Assembly (NCBI RefSeq): GCF_001758195.1
Contig: NZ_MASR01000001.1
Location: 2,604,001 to 2,668,000 of the forward strand
DNA: 64,000 nt
Direction of reading: 5' to 3'
Source of the DNA: Pseudohongiella acticola
GTDB taxonomy: Bacteria; Pseudomonadota; Gammaproteobacteria; Pseudomonadales; Pseudohongiellaceae
Part shown: in pieces, positions 8,937 to 19,279 of the stretch
Layout of the letters: every line of letters begins with the position of its first letter
Position numbering within the stretch: position 1 is the first letter of the stretch
The notes under the pieces: model-generated
Database searches by the model: none
Seen by the model: the letters and a program-made list of their open reading frames with translations, nothing else
Told to the model about the DNA's origin: nothing
Position numbers and translations under genes: made by a program

Positions 8937-9047
8937 ATGATTAACACTGAGCACAACACCAGACAGCACACCCAAAAGCGGAATGAGAGAGAGCTTTCAT
9001 TCCGCTTTTTTTCGCCTGTCTACTATCCGGGAGATCACATTGAATAA
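8937..9047 (+). CDS. Possible leader peptide ORF of carAB (36 codons)
   Basis: An ATG-initiated frame ([20 protein letters not shown] and onwards, ending in GDHIE) spans the whole terminator hairpin at 8974-9012. It ends at TAA 9045-9047, overlapping the TTG start of carA (9040) in another frame. This geometry resembles the pyrBI leader of E. coli, where translation behind polymerase disrupts a terminator. No Shine-Dalgarno sequence is visible; if the 8920 promoter is right, the message would be nearly leaderless. The part before the hairpin is A/C-rich. Translation is inferred, not shown. Confidence 0.3.
   Translation: MINTEHNTRQHTQKRNERELSFRFFSPVYYPGDHIE
8974..9012 (+). terminator. Intrinsic terminator / attenuator before carA
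   Basis: AAAAGCGGAATGA (8974-8986), 10-nt loop, TCATTCCGCTTTT (8997-9009): a perfect 13-bp stem followed by T through 9012. It is the strongest intrinsic terminator in this part of the window. It ends 27 nt before the carA start, leaving no good space for a promoter after it. It may end dapB transcripts and also act as an attenuator for carAB messages begun near 8932. Confidence 0.8.
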
Positions 9048-10188
9048 TCCAGCAGTTCTGGCCCTTGAGGATGGCAGTGTCTTCAAAGGCAAGGCTATCG
9101 GTGCCCTGGGTCTGGCCAGCGGAGAGGTTGTTTTTAACACAGCCATGACCGGCTACCAGGAAATTCTGACCGACCCATCTTATGCACGTCAGATCGTGAC
9201 ACTGACCTATCCTCATATTGGTAATACTGGCTGCAATGCTGAAGACAGCGAATCGGATCGCGTCTGGTCTGCCGGTCTGGTGATACGCAATTTGTCGATG
9301 ACGGTGAGCAACTGGCGCAGCGAGCAGTCGCTGGAGGAGTTTCTGCAGTCGCAGAATGTGGTATCGATTGCCGAGATCGACACCCGGCGCCTGACTCGCC
9401 TGCTGCGTGAGAAAGGTCCCCTGAATGGCTGCATTCTCAGCGGCGAGGAGCTGGCGCAGAAAGGCGAGGCGTTTGCTGTCGAGCAGGCCAAAGCCTTTCC
9501 GGGGCTGAAAGGCATGGATCTGGCGAAAGAGGTGTCCGTCAAATCCAGCTACCAGTGGACACAGGGCGAATGGCAACCACTGGGTGCCGGTTACCCGGAA
9601 ATGGCGCACGAGAAACCCTTTCATGTGGTGGCATACGACTATGGCGTGAAGCGCAATATCCTGCGCATGCTGGCCAAGCGCAACTGTAAAGTGACGGTGG
9701 TGCCGGCGCAGACCCCCGCTGCTGATGTCCTCGCCATGAATCCGGACGGGGTGTTCCTGTCCAACGGGCCGGGCGACCCTGAACCATGTGACTACGCGAT
9801 CAGCGCCATTAAAACCGTGCTGGAAACCGATATTCCGGTATTTGGAATCTGTCTGGGTTGTCAGTTGCTGGCGCTGGCCTGCGGTGCGCAGACAGTGAAA
9901 ATGCAGCTGGGCCATCATGGCGCCAACCATCCGGTTCAGAACCTGGATGACGGTACGGTGCTGATCACCAGTCAGAACCATGGTTTTGCGGTGGACGAGG
10001 AAAGTCTGCCCGCCAATCTGCGCGCCACCCACCGTTCGCTGTTTGACGGGTCTCTGCAGGGCATTGAACGCACCGACAAACCGGCGTTCGCTTTCCAGGG
10101 GCACCCTGAGGCGAGCCCGGGGCCGCACGATATTGCGCCCCTGTTTGATAAATTTGTTGCTCAGATGGAAAAACGCGCCGCGCGCTGA
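9040..10188 (+). CDS. carA: CarA, carbamoyl-phosphate synthase small subunit
   Basis: Glutamine amidotransferase subunit that supplies ammonia to CarB for carbamoyl phosphate, feeding arginine and pyrimidine synthesis. The start chosen is TTG 9040, with GGGAG 6 nt upstream, giving [16 protein letters not shown], which aligns with the E. coli N-terminus and gives the same 382-residue length. ATG 8983 of the longer frame lies inside the terminator stem. The class I amidotransferase domain shows [14 protein letters not shown], the nucleophile in [23 protein letters not shown] and [10 protein letters not shown]. The residue after LG is Cys where E. coli has His (GICLGHQ). carB follows after 33 nt. 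Confidence 0.95.
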   Translation: MNNPAVLALEDGSVFKGKAIGALGLASGEVVFNTAMTGYQEILTDPSYARQIVTLTYPHIGNTGCNAEDSESDRVWSAGLVIRNLSMTVSNWRSEQSLEEFLQSQNVVSIAEIDTRRLTRLLREKGPLNGCILSGEELAQKGEAFAVEQAKAFPGLKGMDLAKEVSVKSSYQWTQGEWQPLGAGYPEMAHEKPFHVVAYDYGVKRNILRMLAKRNCKVTVVPAQTPAADVLAMNPDGVFLSNGPGDPEPCDYAISAIKTVLETDIPVFGICLGCQLLALACGAQTVKMQLGHHGANHPVQNLDDGTVLITSQNHGFAVDEESLPANLRATHRSLFDGSLQGIERTDKPAFAFQGHPEASPGPHDIAPLFDKFVAQMEKRAAR

Positions 10189-10221
10189 TCCGGCCAATCC
10201 ACATACAGACACGGTTAAGTT

Positions 10222-13200
10222 ATGCCAAAACGTACAGATCTAAAAAGCATTCTGATCATCGGTGCCGGCCCTATTGTTATCGGTCAGGCCTGTGAGTTTG
10301 ACTATTCCGGCGCCCAGGCCTGTCAGGCGCTGCGCGAGGAGGGATACCGGGTCATTCTGGTGAACTCCAACCCGGCAACCATCATGACCGATCCGGCGAT
10401 GGCCGATGCCACCTACATTGAGCCGGTGACCTGGCAGATCGTCGAGAAGATCATTGAAAAAGAGCGTCCCGACGCTATATTGCCAACCATGGGCGGGCAG
10501 ACGGCGCTGAACTGTGCGCTTGATCTTGAGCGTCACGGGGTGCTGGCCAAATACAACGTGGAAATGATCGGTGCGCGTGCAGAGTCGATCGACAAAGCCG
10601 AAGACCGCGAACTGTTTGATGACGCGATGAAGGCGATTGGTCTGGAAACACCGCGTCACGGCATTGCCCGTAACATGGACGAAGCGTTTGCGGCGCTCGA
10701 CATGGTTGGCTTCCCCTGCATCATACGGCCATCGTTCACCATGGGCGGCAGTGGCGGCGGTATTGCCTACAACAAGGAAGAGTTTGTTGAAATCTGTACC
10801 CGTGGCATGGAGCTGTCGCCGACCAATGAGCTGCTGATTGATGAATCGCTGATTGGCTGGAAGGAGTACGAGACCGAAGTTGTCCGTGATAAAAATGATA
10901 ATTGCATCATCGTCTGTACCATCGAGAACTTTGATGCCATGGGCGTACACACCGGTGACTCCATCACGGTAGCGCCGTCACAGACGCTGACCGACAAGGA
11001 ATATCAGATTCTGCGTAATGCCTCGATTGCGGTGTTGCGTGAGATCGGGGTGGAAACCGGCGGTTCCAACGTGCAGTTCGGCATGTGTCCAAAAACCGGT
11101 CGTATTGTTGTGATTGAAATGAACCCCCGGGTGTCCCGCTCCTCGGCGCTGGCCTCCAAGGCCACCGGTTTCCCGATTGCCCGCGTTGCCGCCAAGCTGG
11201 CTTGTGGTTTCACGCTGGATGAGCTGAAAAACGAGATTACCGGTGGTGCAACCCCGGCTTCGTTTGAACCGACCATCGATTATGTGGTCACCAAGATCCC
11301 GCGCTTCACCTTTGAAAAATTCCCGGAAACCGATGACCGTATTACCACGCAGATGAAATCCGTGGGTGAAGTCATGGCGATTGGTCGTACTTTCCAGGAG
11401 TCGATGCAGAAAGCGCTGCGTGGGCTGGAAGTGGGCATCAGCGGTCTGGATCCGATTCTGGATGTTGGTGTCAGTGATGCCATGGATACACTGCGCGGCG
11501 AATTGATGGATGCGGGCAGTGACCGTATTCGTTATATCGGTGATGCCTTCCGGCAGGGCTGGACCGTGGATACCGTCGCAGAAATGACGGGTGTGGATCC
11601 CTGGTTTCTGATCCAGCTCGAAGACCTGATTCAGGATGAGCAGCGCATCAGCGAGATGACGCTCAAGGACCTGGACCGGGACACGCTGTATGCGCTCAAG
11701 CGCAAAGGTTTCTCCGACTCCCGGATGTCGGCACTGTTGCATGAACCTGAGGACAAGGTGCGTGAGCATCGCCACGCTCTGGGCGTGCGGCCCGTTTACA
11801 AGCGCGTGGATACCTGTGCAGCCGAGTTCGAGTCAGCGACTGCATACATGTACTCCACTTACGAAGAAGAATGCGAGTCCAACCCCAGCGACCGGAAAAA
11901 AATAATGGTGCTGGGCGGTGGTCCCAACCGTATCGGTCAGGGTATCGAGTTTGACTACTGCTGTGTACATGCGGCGTTGGCGATGCGCGAAGATGGCTAC
12001 GAGACCATCATGGTCAACTGCAACCCCGAAACAGTGTCTACCGATTACAATATTTCCGATCGACTGTATTTTGAACCGGTCACACTTGAAGACGTGCTGG
12101 AAATTGTGGCTCTGGAAAAGCCGGTTGGCGTGATCGTTCAGTTTGGCGGCCAGACGCCGCTGAACCTGGCCGCCGGGCTGGAGAAAGTCGGTGTGCCAGT
12201 GATTGGTACCAGCGCTGACGCCATCGACCTGGCGGAAGACCGCGAACGCTTCCAGAAGATGATTCAGAAACTGGGCCTGAAGCAGCCGCCCAACTGTATC
12301 GTGCGCAGCGTTGAACAGTGCATTACCGAAGCTGAAAAGATCTCCTACCCATTGGTGGTCCGCCCCTCCTATGTACTGGGTGGCCGGTCCATGGAGATTG
12401 TTTACAACAAGGAAGAGCTGAATCGTTACATGCGCACCACGGTCAAGGTTGGCAACGACAGCCCGGTGCTGCTGGACTACTTCCTCAATGCCGCCATCGA
12501 GATTGATGTCGATCTGGTCAGTGATGGCAAACAGGTGGTGGTGGGCGCCATCATGCAGCATATCGAGCAGGCCGGTGTTCACTCGGGCGACTCAGCCTGT
12601 TCATTGCCGCCCTACAATCTGCCCGCCGAAGTGCAGGACCGGATTCGTGAACAGGTCACGGCGCTGGCCAAAGAGCTTAATGTGGTAGGTTTGATGAATA
12701 CCCAGTTGGCGTATCAGGATGGTGATCTGTACATCATTGAGGTCAATCCGCGCGCCTCCCGCACCGTGCCCTTCGTCTCCAAGTGCATTGGTGTGTCGCT
12801 GGCGAAAGTAGCCGCTCGCTGTATGGCGGGTACCTCGTTGGCGGAACAGGGCTTCACCAAAGAAATCATTCCCAAGACCTTTGCCGTCAAGGAAGCCGTC
12901 TTCCCGTTCAACAAGTTCCCCGGTGTGGATCCGATCCTGGGGCCAGAGATGAAGTCCACTGGCGAAGTGATGGGTGTGGGTGAAACCTTTGCCGAAGCGT
13001 TCTCCAAATCGCAACTGGGGGCAGGAGAGAAGATCGCCAAAAGCGGCAATGTGTTTATCAGTGTGCGTGAAACCGACAAGCCCAAGGCTGCCGAGATTGC
13101 ACGAAGCTTCCAGGAGCTGGGATTCTCTGTGGTTGCCACACAGGGCACGGCTGCCATCATTGAGGCGGCCGGGCTGCCGGTGACGCGGGTCAACAAAGTG

Positions 13201-13437
13201 ATGGAAGGTCGTCCGCACATTGTCGACATGATCAAAAATGATGAAATCGCCCTGATTGTTAATACGACAGAAGGAAAGCAGGCGATTGCCGACTCATCAA
13301 CGATTCGCCGCACGGCATTGCGTCATGACGTCTTCTGTACCACCACCATTGCCAGCGCCAGCGCCGTTTGTGAGGCACTGCAATTTGGTGATAACCTGTC
13401 TGTGTACACCATACAGGAGCTTCATGCGCGCCTGTAA
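10222..13437 (+). CDS. carB: CarB, carbamoyl-phosphate synthase large subunit
   Basis: 1071 residues (E. coli 1073). Two homologous ATP-grasp halves carry out bicarbonate and carbamate phosphorylation, followed by the allosteric MGS-like domain at about 935-1071. Visible marks include [21 protein letters not shown] at the N-terminus and its counterpart [20 protein letters not shown] near 560, QTALNC and [23 protein letters not shown] and [16 protein letters not shown], and [18 protein letters not shown] and [15 protein letters not shown]. It forms an operon with carA; a strong terminator follows 70 nt downstream. Several long minus-strand frames within it are shadows. Confidence 0.97.
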   Translation: MPKRTDLKSILIIGAGPIVIGQACEFDYSGAQACQALREEGYRVILVNSNPATIMTDPAMADATYIEPVTWQIVEKIIEKERPDAILPTMGGQTALNCALDLERHGVLAKYNVEMIGARAESIDKAEDRELFDDAMKAIGLETPRHGIARNMDEAFAALDMVGFPCIIRPSFTMGGSGGGIAYNKEEFVEICTRGMELSPTNELLIDESLIGWKEYETEVVRDKNDNCIIVCTIENFDAMGVHTGDSITVAPSQTLTDKEYQILRNASIAVLREIGVETGGSNVQFGMCPKTGRIVVIEMNPRVSRSSALASKATGFPIARVAAKLACGFTLDELKNEITGGATPASFEPTIDYVVTKIPRFTFEKFPETDDRITTQMKSVGEVMAIGRTFQESMQKALRGLEVGISGLDPILDVGVSDAMDTLRGELMDAGSDRIRYIGDAFRQGWTVDTVAEMTGVDPWFLIQLEDLIQDEQRISEMTLKDLDRDTLYALKRKGFSDSRMSALLHEPEDKVREHRHALGVRPVYKRVDTCAAEFESATAYMYSTYEEECESNPSDRKKIMVLGGGPNRIGQGIEFDYCCVHAALAMREDGYETIMVNCNPETVSTDYNISDRLYFEPVTLEDVLEIVALEKPVGVIVQFGGQTPLNLAAGLEKVGVPVIGTSADAIDLAEDRERFQKMIQKLGLKQPPNCIVRSVEQCITEAEKISYPLVVRPSYVLGGRSMEIVYNKEELNRYMRTTVKVGNDSPVLLDYFLNAAIEIDVDLVSDGKQVVVGAIMQHIEQAGVHSGDSACSLPPYNLPAEVQDRIREQVTALAKELNVVGLMNTQLAYQDGDLYIIEVNPRASRTVPFVSKCIGVSLAKVAARCMAGTSLAEQGFTKEIIPKTFAVKEAVFPFNKFPGVDPILGPEMKSTGEVMGVGETFAEAFSKSQLGAGEKIAKSGNVFISVRETDKPKAAEIARSFQELGFSVVATQGTAAIIEAAGLPVTRVNKVMEGRPHIVDMIKNDEIALIVNTTEGKQAIADSSTIRRTALRHDVFCTTTIASASAVCEALQFGDNLSVYTIQELHARL

Positions 13438-13508
13438 TCCGGTCACAACTGGCGGGTCTGGACAAGTCCGCCGATAGTCCGCATGATATGGTTTATCTGA
13501 ACAGTGCT

Positions 13509-13547
13509 GGCGGGTCTCCATGCAGGGGACCCGCCGGTATTTTTTTT
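13509..13547 (+). terminator. Intrinsic terminator of carAB
   Basis: GGCGGGTCTCC (13509-13519), loop ATGCA, GGGGACCCGCC (13525-13535): an 11-bp stem with one G-T wobble, then GGTA and a run of T to 13547. The upstream ATG of the longer greA frame lies in this loop, which supports the later greA start. Confidence 0.85.
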
Positions 13548-13588
13548 ATTCCCTGATTTTGACGATCGCTAAGATCTGTGAGAGTGAT

Positions 13589-14065
13589 ATGAGAAAAGTG
13601 CCTATGACCATGGGTGGCGCGGAGCGACTGCGCGCTGAGCTCAATGAGTTAAAATCCGTGAAACGCCCGGCGATTATCAAAGCCATTGCGGAAGCCCGCG
13701 AACACGGTGATCTCAAAGAGAATGCCGAGTACCACGCTGCGCGTGAGCAGCAGGGTTTTTGTGAAGGTCGGATTCAGGAAATAGAAGGCAAACTGGCAGA
13801 TTCCGAGATTATTGATATCGCCAGCATCCCCGCCTCGGGCAAGGTCATTTTTGGCGTGACCGCGACGCTGCTGAATCTGGATACAGACAAAACCATACGT
13901 TATCAGATCGTTGGCGAGGACGAAGCGGATGTGAAAGCCGGCAAGATCTCTGTTGGCTCTCCGATTGCGCGAGCCATTATGGGCAAGGAGGAAGGTGACG
14001 AGGTCGTGGTAAAAGCTCCGTCCGGGGATATCGAGTATGAAATCAGCAAGATAGAGCACATCTGA
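13589..14065 (+). CDS. greA: GreA, transcription elongation factor
   Basis: Binds the RNA polymerase secondary channel and stimulates cleavage of backtracked RNA. From ATG 13589 ([18 protein letters not shown]) the product is 158 residues, the same as E. coli. The N-terminal coiled coil spans about 10-75 with the acidic tip [20 protein letters not shown], containing the conserved Asp and Glu. The C-terminal FKBP-like domain includes [25 protein letters not shown]. The frame is open to ATG 13520, but that start lies in the carAB terminator loop and adds a non-family stretch. Its position after carAB matches related genomes. Confidence 0.96.
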   Translation: MRKVPMTMGGAERLRAELNELKSVKRPAIIKAIAEAREHGDLKENAEYHAAREQQGFCEGRIQEIEGKLADSEIIDIASIPASGKVIFGVTATLLNLDTDKTIRYQIVGEDEADVKAGKISVGSPIARAIMGKEEGDEVVVKAPSGDIEYEISKIEHI

Positions 14066-14133
14066 TCAGTTAGCCGGGACCAGGCCTGCCTGCATGGCCA
14101 GTCTGATCCCGTTAGCCGCTTGCTGGGCCTGTA

Positions 14134-14448
14134 TCAGGCCGGCGTGTGACGCAGGATATTCGACAGTTTCGGATTCGGTTTGGCGGCAGGGCGATAGAGC
14201 ACGGCTATGTTACCGATTGTCTGCACACAGCTTGCCCGGCCGACCTGACAGATTTCGTCAGCGATTTCTTTGCGGGCATCCCGATCCGCCGCCATTATCT
14301 TCACTTTAATCAGCTCGTGTTGCTCCAGAGCGCGATCGATTTCATTGCACACTGTTTCTGACAGGCCTTTCTGCGCCACTGTGACGACTGGCTTGAGTTT
14401 ATGCGCGATCGAACGCAGCTGTTTGGTATTCAGGGAGCTTGAAGTCAT
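14134..14448 (-). CDS. yhbY: YhbY family CRM-domain RNA-binding protein
   Basis: A 104-residue single CRM-domain protein associated with pre-50S ribosomal subunits. From ATG 14448 (MTSSSLNTKQLRSIAHKLKPVVTVAQKGLSETV) the motif order is typical: LRSxAHxLKPVVxVGxxGL, then HELIKVKIMAADRDARKEIADEIC, then GNIAVLYRPAA. The frame extends 13 residues further up, but the family N-terminus fits 14448. It is divergent from ftsH, as in E. coli, except that rlmE, normally first on the other side, is missing. A plausible promoter on the minus strand is at 14522-14549. Confidence 0.9.
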   Translation of the reverse strand: MTSSSLNTKQLRSIAHKLKPVVTVAQKGLSETVCNEIDRALEQHELIKVKIMAADRDARKEIADEICQVGRASCVQTIGNIAVLYRPAAKPNPKLSNILRHTPA

Positions 14449-14521
14449 AAAGTGTCCGGCAGTTGCAGCGTCAGGTGGTCTGCACAAGATAAGTCAGATG
14501 GGACAGGAGTGTCCGCTGCGT

Positions 14522-14549
14522 ATTGTAACGCAGGCCGATCCGTGGACAA
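14522..14549 (-). promoter_or_regulatory. Candidate yhbY promoter
   Basis: On the minus strand TTGTCC (14549-14544), 16-nt spacer, TACAAT (14527-14522). The -10 matches five of six positions and the -35 four of six. It lies about 75 nt before the yhbY start. Confidence 0.35.
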
Positions 14550-14601
14550 AGCGCTGTGCTTGCATTGCCCGCCGCAACTCTTGGACAATCACAAGCTTCA
14601 T

Positions 14602-14629
14602 CTTGTAATATCGGAATCAGCCCCCATCT
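14602..14629 (+). promoter_or_regulatory. Sigma-32 (RpoH) heat-shock promoter of ftsH
   Basis: CTTGTAA (14602-14608), 13-nt spacer, CCCCATCT (14622-14629). The heat-shock consensus is CTTGAAA, 13-14 nt, CCCCATNT: one mismatch in the -35 and none in the -10. ftsH is a classical sigma-32 target in E. coli. A vegetative promoter may overlap it, with TGGACA at 14582-14587 and TGTAAT at 14604-14609 (16-nt spacer). Confidence 0.65.
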
Positions 14630-14857
14630 TTAGGAGGCAGCAGATCAATAATATCAGCCCGCACCTTCCGGCTTATCCCGCCCGGGGACCCAGGCTTTCA
14701 GGCTGCCGCAACAAGTATCCGGGATTCGGGGAATAGCAATCCCGCTTACGGCGGTCTTTACTAGTGAAGATCATGGCCGCTAAGAGGTTAAACAGGTTTT
14801 TTTGAGCATTACCGGTAGTTTGCAAGCCGGTTACACAAAGAGAAGGGGGATATTCCC

Positions 14858-16810
14858 TTGAACGATATGGCAAAGAATTTACTGCTTTGGATGGTTATCG
14901 CGGCTGTATTGCTGACGGTTTTTAACAATATAAATCAGGAGCCCGCGACAGCGCAGGTAAATTACTCTGATTTTATCCGTGAAGTGCGTGCCGGACAGGT
15001 GCGCTCCGTGAATATTGCCGGCGTCAATGTCAGCGGCATGCGCACGGACAATTCGCGTTTCACCAGCACGATTCCGATGATTGGTGATGACCAGCTGATG
15101 GATGATCTGTTTAACAACAACGTTGAAATTCGTGCGTCAGAGCCCGAGCGGCAGAGCCTGTGGACGCAATTGCTGGTGGCAAGTTTCCCGATCCTGATCA
15201 TCATTGCACTGTTTTTCTTTTTCATGCGGCAGATGCAGGGAGGGGCCGGCGGTGGCAAAGGCGGGCCCATGTCGTTTGGCAAGAGCAAGGCCAAGCTGCT
15301 GGGTGAAGATCAGATCAAAATTACCTTCGCCGACGTTGCCGGTGTGGATGAGGCCAAAGAAGACGTCAAGGAGCTGGTTGATTTCCTGCGCGAGCCGGAC
15401 AAGTTCCAGCGATTGGGGGGTCGTATTCCGCGCGGCATTCTGATGGTGGGGCAGCCCGGTACCGGTAAGACTCTGCTGGCCAAGGCAATTGCCGGCGAAG
15501 CAAAAGTCCCGTTTTTCTCCATTTCCGGTTCAGACTTTGTCGAAATGTTTGTCGGCGTGGGTGCGTCCCGTGTACGCGACATGTTCGATCAGGCCAAAAA
15601 ACAGGCACCGTGCATTATCTTTATTGATGAGATCGATGCGGTCGGTCGTCACCGTGGTGCTGGCCTGGGCGGCGGCCATGATGAGCGAGAGCAGACATTG
15701 AACCAGTTGCTGGTGGAAATGGACGGCTTTGAGGTCAATGACGGTATCATTGTCATTGCTGCCACCAACCGCCCTGACGTGCTCGATCCCGCGCTATTGC
15801 GTCCGGGTCGATTTGACCGTCAGGTGGTGGTAGGGCTGCCTGACATCAGAGGTCGTGAGCAGATTCTTAAAGTGCATATGCGCAAAGTGCCGATTGCCGA
15901 CAATGTCGACGCGGCCGTTATTGCACGTGGCACACCGGGCTTTTCAGGCGCGGACCTGGCCAACCTGGTTAACGAGTCGGCACTGTTCGCAGCGCGAGCG
16001 GGTCGGCGCCTGGTGACCATGGAAGAGTTTGAGAAAGCCAAGGACAAGATCATGATGGGCGCGGAGCGCAAAACCATGGTGATGTCCGATAAAGAAAAAA
16101 CCAATACTGCCTACCATGAGGCCGGCCACGCCATTGTCGGGCGTCTGGTGCCGGAACATGACCCGGTTTACAAGGTCAGTATTATCCCGCGTGGCCGTGC
16201 TCTGGGTGTCACCATGTTCCTGCCGGAAGAAGACCGCTACAGCATCAGTAAGCGGGCGATTCTGAGCCAGATCTGTAGTTTGTATGGCGGTCGGATTGCC
16301 GAGGAAATGACGCTGGGAGCCGAAGGCGTCACTACCGGTGCATCCAACGATATTCAGCGTGCCACCGAAATGGCCCGAAACATGGTGACCAAATGGGGGT
16401 TGTCGGAAAGACTCGGCCCGCAGATGTACGCCGAAGATGATGGCGAGGTTTTCCTGGGACGCTCTGCCGGTGGTTCGCAGAAGCAGCACTCCGGTGAAAC
16501 TGCCAAAGTGATTGATGAGGAAGTGAAAAGCATCATCGATTACTGTTACAACAAGGCCAGGCAGTTGCTGGACGATAATCGCGACAAGCTGGAGCTGATG
16601 AAAGATGCGTTGATGGAGTACGAAACCATCGATGTTGAACAGATCAATGACATCATGGCCGGTCGCAAACCGCGGCCGCCAGCCGACTGGTCAGACAGTG
16701 ATAGCGGCTCCGGTTCCGCGCGCGCCGATTCAAATGAGGATGGTCGCGACGGTTCGTCCGATGATTCCCGCTCCGACAAGCCCGTCGGCGGGCCGGTCAG
16801 CGATCACTGA
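14858..16810 (+). CDS. ftsH: FtsH, ATP-dependent membrane zinc metalloprotease
   Basis: Inner-membrane AAA protease that degrades misfolded membrane proteins, sigma-32 and LpxC. 650 residues. The first membrane helix is at about 4-22, the periplasmic domain to about 100 and the second helix at about 104-124. The AAA domain has GQPGTGKT (Walker A, with Gln where E. coli has Pro), [15 protein letters not shown] (Walker B) and the SRH region [14 protein letters not shown]. The zinc site is HEAGH. The acidic Ser/Asp-rich tail after [10 protein letters not shown] is disordered. TTG 14858 is preferred over ATG 14867 because AGGGGGA is spaced 9 nt from it; E. coli ftsH has a comparable upstream-start ambiguity. 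folP and glmM follow in the same direction. Confidence 0.96.
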   Translation: MNDMAKNLLLWMVIAAVLLTVFNNINQEPATAQVNYSDFIREVRAGQVRSVNIAGVNVSGMRTDNSRFTSTIPMIGDDQLMDDLFNNNVEIRASEPERQSLWTQLLVASFPILIIIALFFFFMRQMQGGAGGGKGGPMSFGKSKAKLLGEDQIKITFADVAGVDEAKEDVKELVDFLREPDKFQRLGGRIPRGILMVGQPGTGKTLLAKAIAGEAKVPFFSISGSDFVEMFVGVGASRVRDMFDQAKKQAPCIIFIDEIDAVGRHRGAGLGGGHDEREQTLNQLLVEMDGFEVNDGIIVIAATNRPDVLDPALLRPGRFDRQVVVGLPDIRGREQILKVHMRKVPIADNVDAAVIARGTPGFSGADLANLVNESALFAARAGRRLVTMEEFEKAKDKIMMGAERKTMVMSDKEKTNTAYHEAGHAIVGRLVPEHDPVYKVSIIPRGRALGVTMFLPEEDRYSISKRAILSQICSLYGGRIAEEMTLGAEGVTTGASNDIQRATEMARNMVTKWGLSERLGPQMYAEDDGEVFLGRSAGGSQKQHSGETAKVIDEEVKSIIDYCYNKARQLLDDNRDKLELMKDALMEYETIDVEQINDIMAGRKPRPPADWSDSDSGSGSARADSNEDGRDGSSDDSRSDKPVGGPVSDH

Positions 16811-16849
16811 TCACGGCGCCATTAACCGCGTTCACGGGACGAGCCCCTG

Positions 16850-17752
16850 ATGTCGTCACACCCTGCCGATTCCGGAATCCTGACGCCGCGCTTACAGTGC
16901 GGTAGCAGGATTCTGGATCTCTCCAGTCCCCATGTCATGGGGATTCTCAATGTAACCCCTGATTCGTTTTCCGATGGTGGCGCCCTGAATGCGGGCGCAG
17001 ACCAGCGTGCAGCCGGTTTTTCTGTGTCGGTCGACAAGGCCTTGCGCCATGCCGAGCGCATGGTGGCAGACGGCGCTGCCATCATAGATGTGGGTGGTGA
17101 GTCGACCCGGCCAGGTGCAGAGAGGGTAAGTGAGCAACAGGAACTGGACAGGGTTGTACCGGTCATTGAAAGCATTGTCCGGCAGCTGGATGTCATTGTA
17201 TCTGTTGATACCAGTTCGCCTGCGCTGATGCGGGAGTCGGCGGCGATGGGTGCGGGTCTGGTTAATGATGTCCGTGCCCTTCGCCGTGACGGCGCGTTGG
17301 CTGCGGTCGCCGCTACCTCCATGGGGGTGTGTCTGATGCATATGCAGGGGGAGCCCGGGCACATGCAGCAGGCGCCTGACTATGACGATCTGTTGGCAGA
17401 CGTACTGGGTTTTTTGCGGCAACGGGTTTCGGCTTGCGAAGACGTCGGCATCGCCCGCGACCGCATCTGTCTCGATCCCGGGTTTGGCTTTGGCAAGACG
17501 CTGGCGCATAATTACGCCCTGTTGCGCGAGTTGGCGCAGTTGAAGGACATTGGGTTGCCGCTTCTGGCAGGCATATCACGCAAATCCATGATCGGCACTG
17601 TGGTCGATCGGCCCGTGGATGGTCGCCTGCCGGGCAGCCTCGCGGCAGCAGTGGTCGCGGTCATGCATGGTGCAAAAATTGTCCGCGTTCACGATGTCGC
17701 AGAAACGGTTGATGCCATGAAAGTGCTCCAGGCAGTGCAGGCCCGGGCCTGA
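16850..17752 (+). CDS. folP: FolP, dihydropteroate synthase
   Basis: Joins 6-hydroxymethyl-dihydropterin diphosphate with p-aminobenzoate in folate synthesis and is the sulfonamide target. A 300-residue TIM barrel with VMGILNVTPDSFSDGG (about 29-44), IIDVGGESTRPGAE, VSVDTSSPALM, LVNDVRALR, LMHMQGEPGHMQ, ICLDPGFGFGKT, LAGISRKSMIG and a C-terminal IVRVHDVAETVDAMKV. All conserved pterin and diphosphate contacts appear intact. Slightly longer than the E. coli enzyme (282) at the N-terminus. It lies 39 nt after ftsH and 45 nt before glmM, the standard order. Confidence 0.95.
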   Translation: MSSHPADSGILTPRLQCGSRILDLSSPHVMGILNVTPDSFSDGGALNAGADQRAAGFSVSVDKALRHAERMVADGAAIIDVGGESTRPGAERVSEQQELDRVVPVIESIVRQLDVIVSVDTSSPALMRESAAMGAGLVNDVRALRRDGALAAVAATSMGVCLMHMQGEPGHMQQAPDYDDLLADVLGFLRQRVSACEDVGIARDRICLDPGFGFGKTLAHNYALLRELAQLKDIGLPLLAGISRKSMIGTVVDRPVDGRLPGSLAAAVVAVMHGAKIVRVHDVAETVDAMKVLQAVQARA

Positions 17753-17797
17753 CTAACGACAGTGCAGGTGATAGCAAAAAAAGGAATAAGAAAACGC

Positions 17798-19162
17798 ATG
17801 GGATCAAATACAGGCAAAGAAAAACAGTATTTTGGTACGGATGGTATTCGTGGGCATGTCGGTGAGTACCCGATTACGCCCGACTTCATGCTGAAACTGG
17901 GTTGGGCCGCTGGCAAGGTCTTTGCCCGCTCGGGTGGCTTGCGCAGCAAGATTTTGATTGGCAAAGATACCCGAGTATCCGGATACATGTTTGAGGCGGC
18001 GCTGGAAGCGGGTCTTGCTTCTGCGGGCGTCGATATCAATATGCTGGGTCCCATGCCCACGCCAGCAGTGGCCTATCTGACGCGAACCTTCAGGGCACAG
18101 GCAGGCATTGTTATCAGTGCGTCGCACAATGCATTTCAGGATAACGGTATCAAATTCTTTGCTGGCGATGGTACCAAACTGCCAGACGCAACCGAGCTGG
18201 CGATAGAGGCTTATCTGGACAACGATCTCACCACCGTCGCGTCTGACCAGATCGGCAAGGTAACCCGTATCACAGATGCGGCTGGTCGCTATATTGAGTA
18301 CTGCAAGCGTACATTGCCGGGCAATGCGGTGCTGCAGGGCTTGAATATTGTCGTGGACTGCGCGCATGGCTCTACCTACCACATCGCCGCCAATGTTTTT
18401 GCCGAACTGGGTGCATCGGTAAAGGCCATCGGTGTGTCACCCAATGGCATGAATATCAATCAGGACTGTGGGTCCACCGCGCCTGAGCGTCTGGTGCAGG
18501 AGGTGCTGGCGCAGCAGGCGGATATCGGTATTGCATTTGATGGCGATGGCGACCGGGTAGTGATGGTGGACCATCTTGGCAATGTAGTTGACGGTGATGA
18601 GCTGCTTTACATCATTGCCCGCGACAGGCGTCGCCGCCATGTCGATTTTGGCGGCGTTGTCGGTACACTGATGAGTAACCTGGGCCTTGAACTTGGCCTG
18701 AAAGCACTGGATGTTGCGTTTATCCGCACGGATGTGGGTGACCGCTATGTCATGGAGATGCTGAAGAAAATGAATTGGCAACTGGGGGGCGAGTCCTCAG
18801 GGCATGTGGTCTGTCTCGACGTCACCACAACGGGCGACGGTATTGTCTGTGCATTACAGGTGTTGGCGGCTATGACGCAGACTGGCGCCAGTCTGCACGA
18901 TTTGAGCCGGCAGATGACCAAGATGCCGCAGCATATGGTGAATGTCCGGGTTGTCAGCAAGTCTGAGGTGATGTCGAATCCGGTGGTGCTGGCAGCCGTT
19001 GCTGAGGTCGAGCGCAAACTGGCGGGACGAGGTCGGGTATTGCTTCGGCCTTCCGGTACCGAGCCACTGATCAGGGTCATGGTCGAGGGTGACGATGAGG
19101 CCGTGGTGATTGCACATGCCGAGGCGCTTGCCGATGTGGTCACCGAGTCAATAACATCCTGA
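17798..19162 (+). CDS. glmM: GlmM, phosphoglucosamine mutase
   Basis: Interconverts glucosamine-6-phosphate and glucosamine-1-phosphate for peptidoglycan and LPS precursors. The start ATG 17798 ([19 protein letters not shown]) follows AAGGA and gives 454 residues (E. coli 445); the longer frame from 17762 adds a basic stretch not seen in the family. Key sites are YFGTDGIRG, the phosphoserine loop [15 protein letters not shown], the metal loop [15 protein letters not shown] for sugar binding and the phosphate site [15 protein letters not shown]. One oddity is HNAF where most members have HNPF or HNPY. Confidence 0.96.
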   Translation: MGSNTGKEKQYFGTDGIRGHVGEYPITPDFMLKLGWAAGKVFARSGGLRSKILIGKDTRVSGYMFEAALEAGLASAGVDINMLGPMPTPAVAYLTRTFRAQAGIVISASHNAFQDNGIKFFAGDGTKLPDATELAIEAYLDNDLTTVASDQIGKVTRITDAAGRYIEYCKRTLPGNAVLQGLNIVVDCAHGSTYHIAANVFAELGASVKAIGVSPNGMNINQDCGSTAPERLVQEVLAQQADIGIAFDGDGDRVVMVDHLGNVVDGDELLYIIARDRRRRHVDFGGVVGTLMSNLGLELGLKALDVAFIRTDVGDRYVMEMLKKMNWQLGGESSGHVVCLDVTTTGDGIVCALQVLAAMTQTGASLHDLSRQMTKMPQHMVNVRVVSKSEVMSNPVVLAAVAEVERKLAGRGRVLLRPSGTEPLIRVMVEGDDEAVVIAHAEALADVVTESITS

Positions 19163-19199
19163 TCCGGGCGCTGTCGGTAGTTCTTGTAAGGCGCTCATC

Positions 19200-19228
19200 T
19201 TGCAAGGTTGAGGCAAACTGGTTATAGT
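19200..19228 (+). promoter_or_regulatory. Candidate tpiA promoter
   Basis: TTGCAA (19200-19205), 17-nt spacer, TATAGT (19223-19228), 52 nt before the tpiA ATG. The -35 matches four of six positions and the -10 five of six, with ideal spacing. It would drive tpiA-secG and the downstream tRNA genes. Confidence 0.5.
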
Positions 19229-19279
19229 GGCGCCCCGTTTTAACAATGTCGGGCGCCGACATCGCACAGGGTAGTCAAT

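Larger units (their letters stand above)
14449..14857. other. Non-coding divergent region yhbY-ftsH (409 nt)
   Basis: No convincing gene is visible here on either strand; the small open frames lack family motifs and good ribosome sites. It holds a possible yhbY promoter (14522-14549, minus), a heat-shock-type promoter for ftsH (14602-14629, plus) and, if that promoter is used, a long ftsH leader of about 220 nt. That leader is GC-rich between 14650 and 14760 and has AGGGGGA at the ribosome site. In many gammaproteobacteria rlmE (ftsJ) fills this position. Confidence 0.6.

Noticed and set aside
8983-9039. Upstream ATG start of carA
   Set aside because: It lies within the terminator stem and adds 19 residues without family similarity; TTG 9040 has a good ribosome site and gives the E. 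coli length.
8941-10212. 423-codon minus-strand frame opposite carA
   Set aside because: It is antisense to a conserved gene with clear catalytic motifs, shows no recognised domain and has the composition of a codon-bias shadow.
10240-12582. Several 230-265-codon minus-strand frames
   Set aside because: All lie opposite carB and lack motifs or ribosome sites.
14270-14736. Small ORFs of 112 and 94 codons between yhbY and ftsH
   Set aside because: No similarity to rlmE or other known proteins, no ribosome site, and they overlap predicted promoters.
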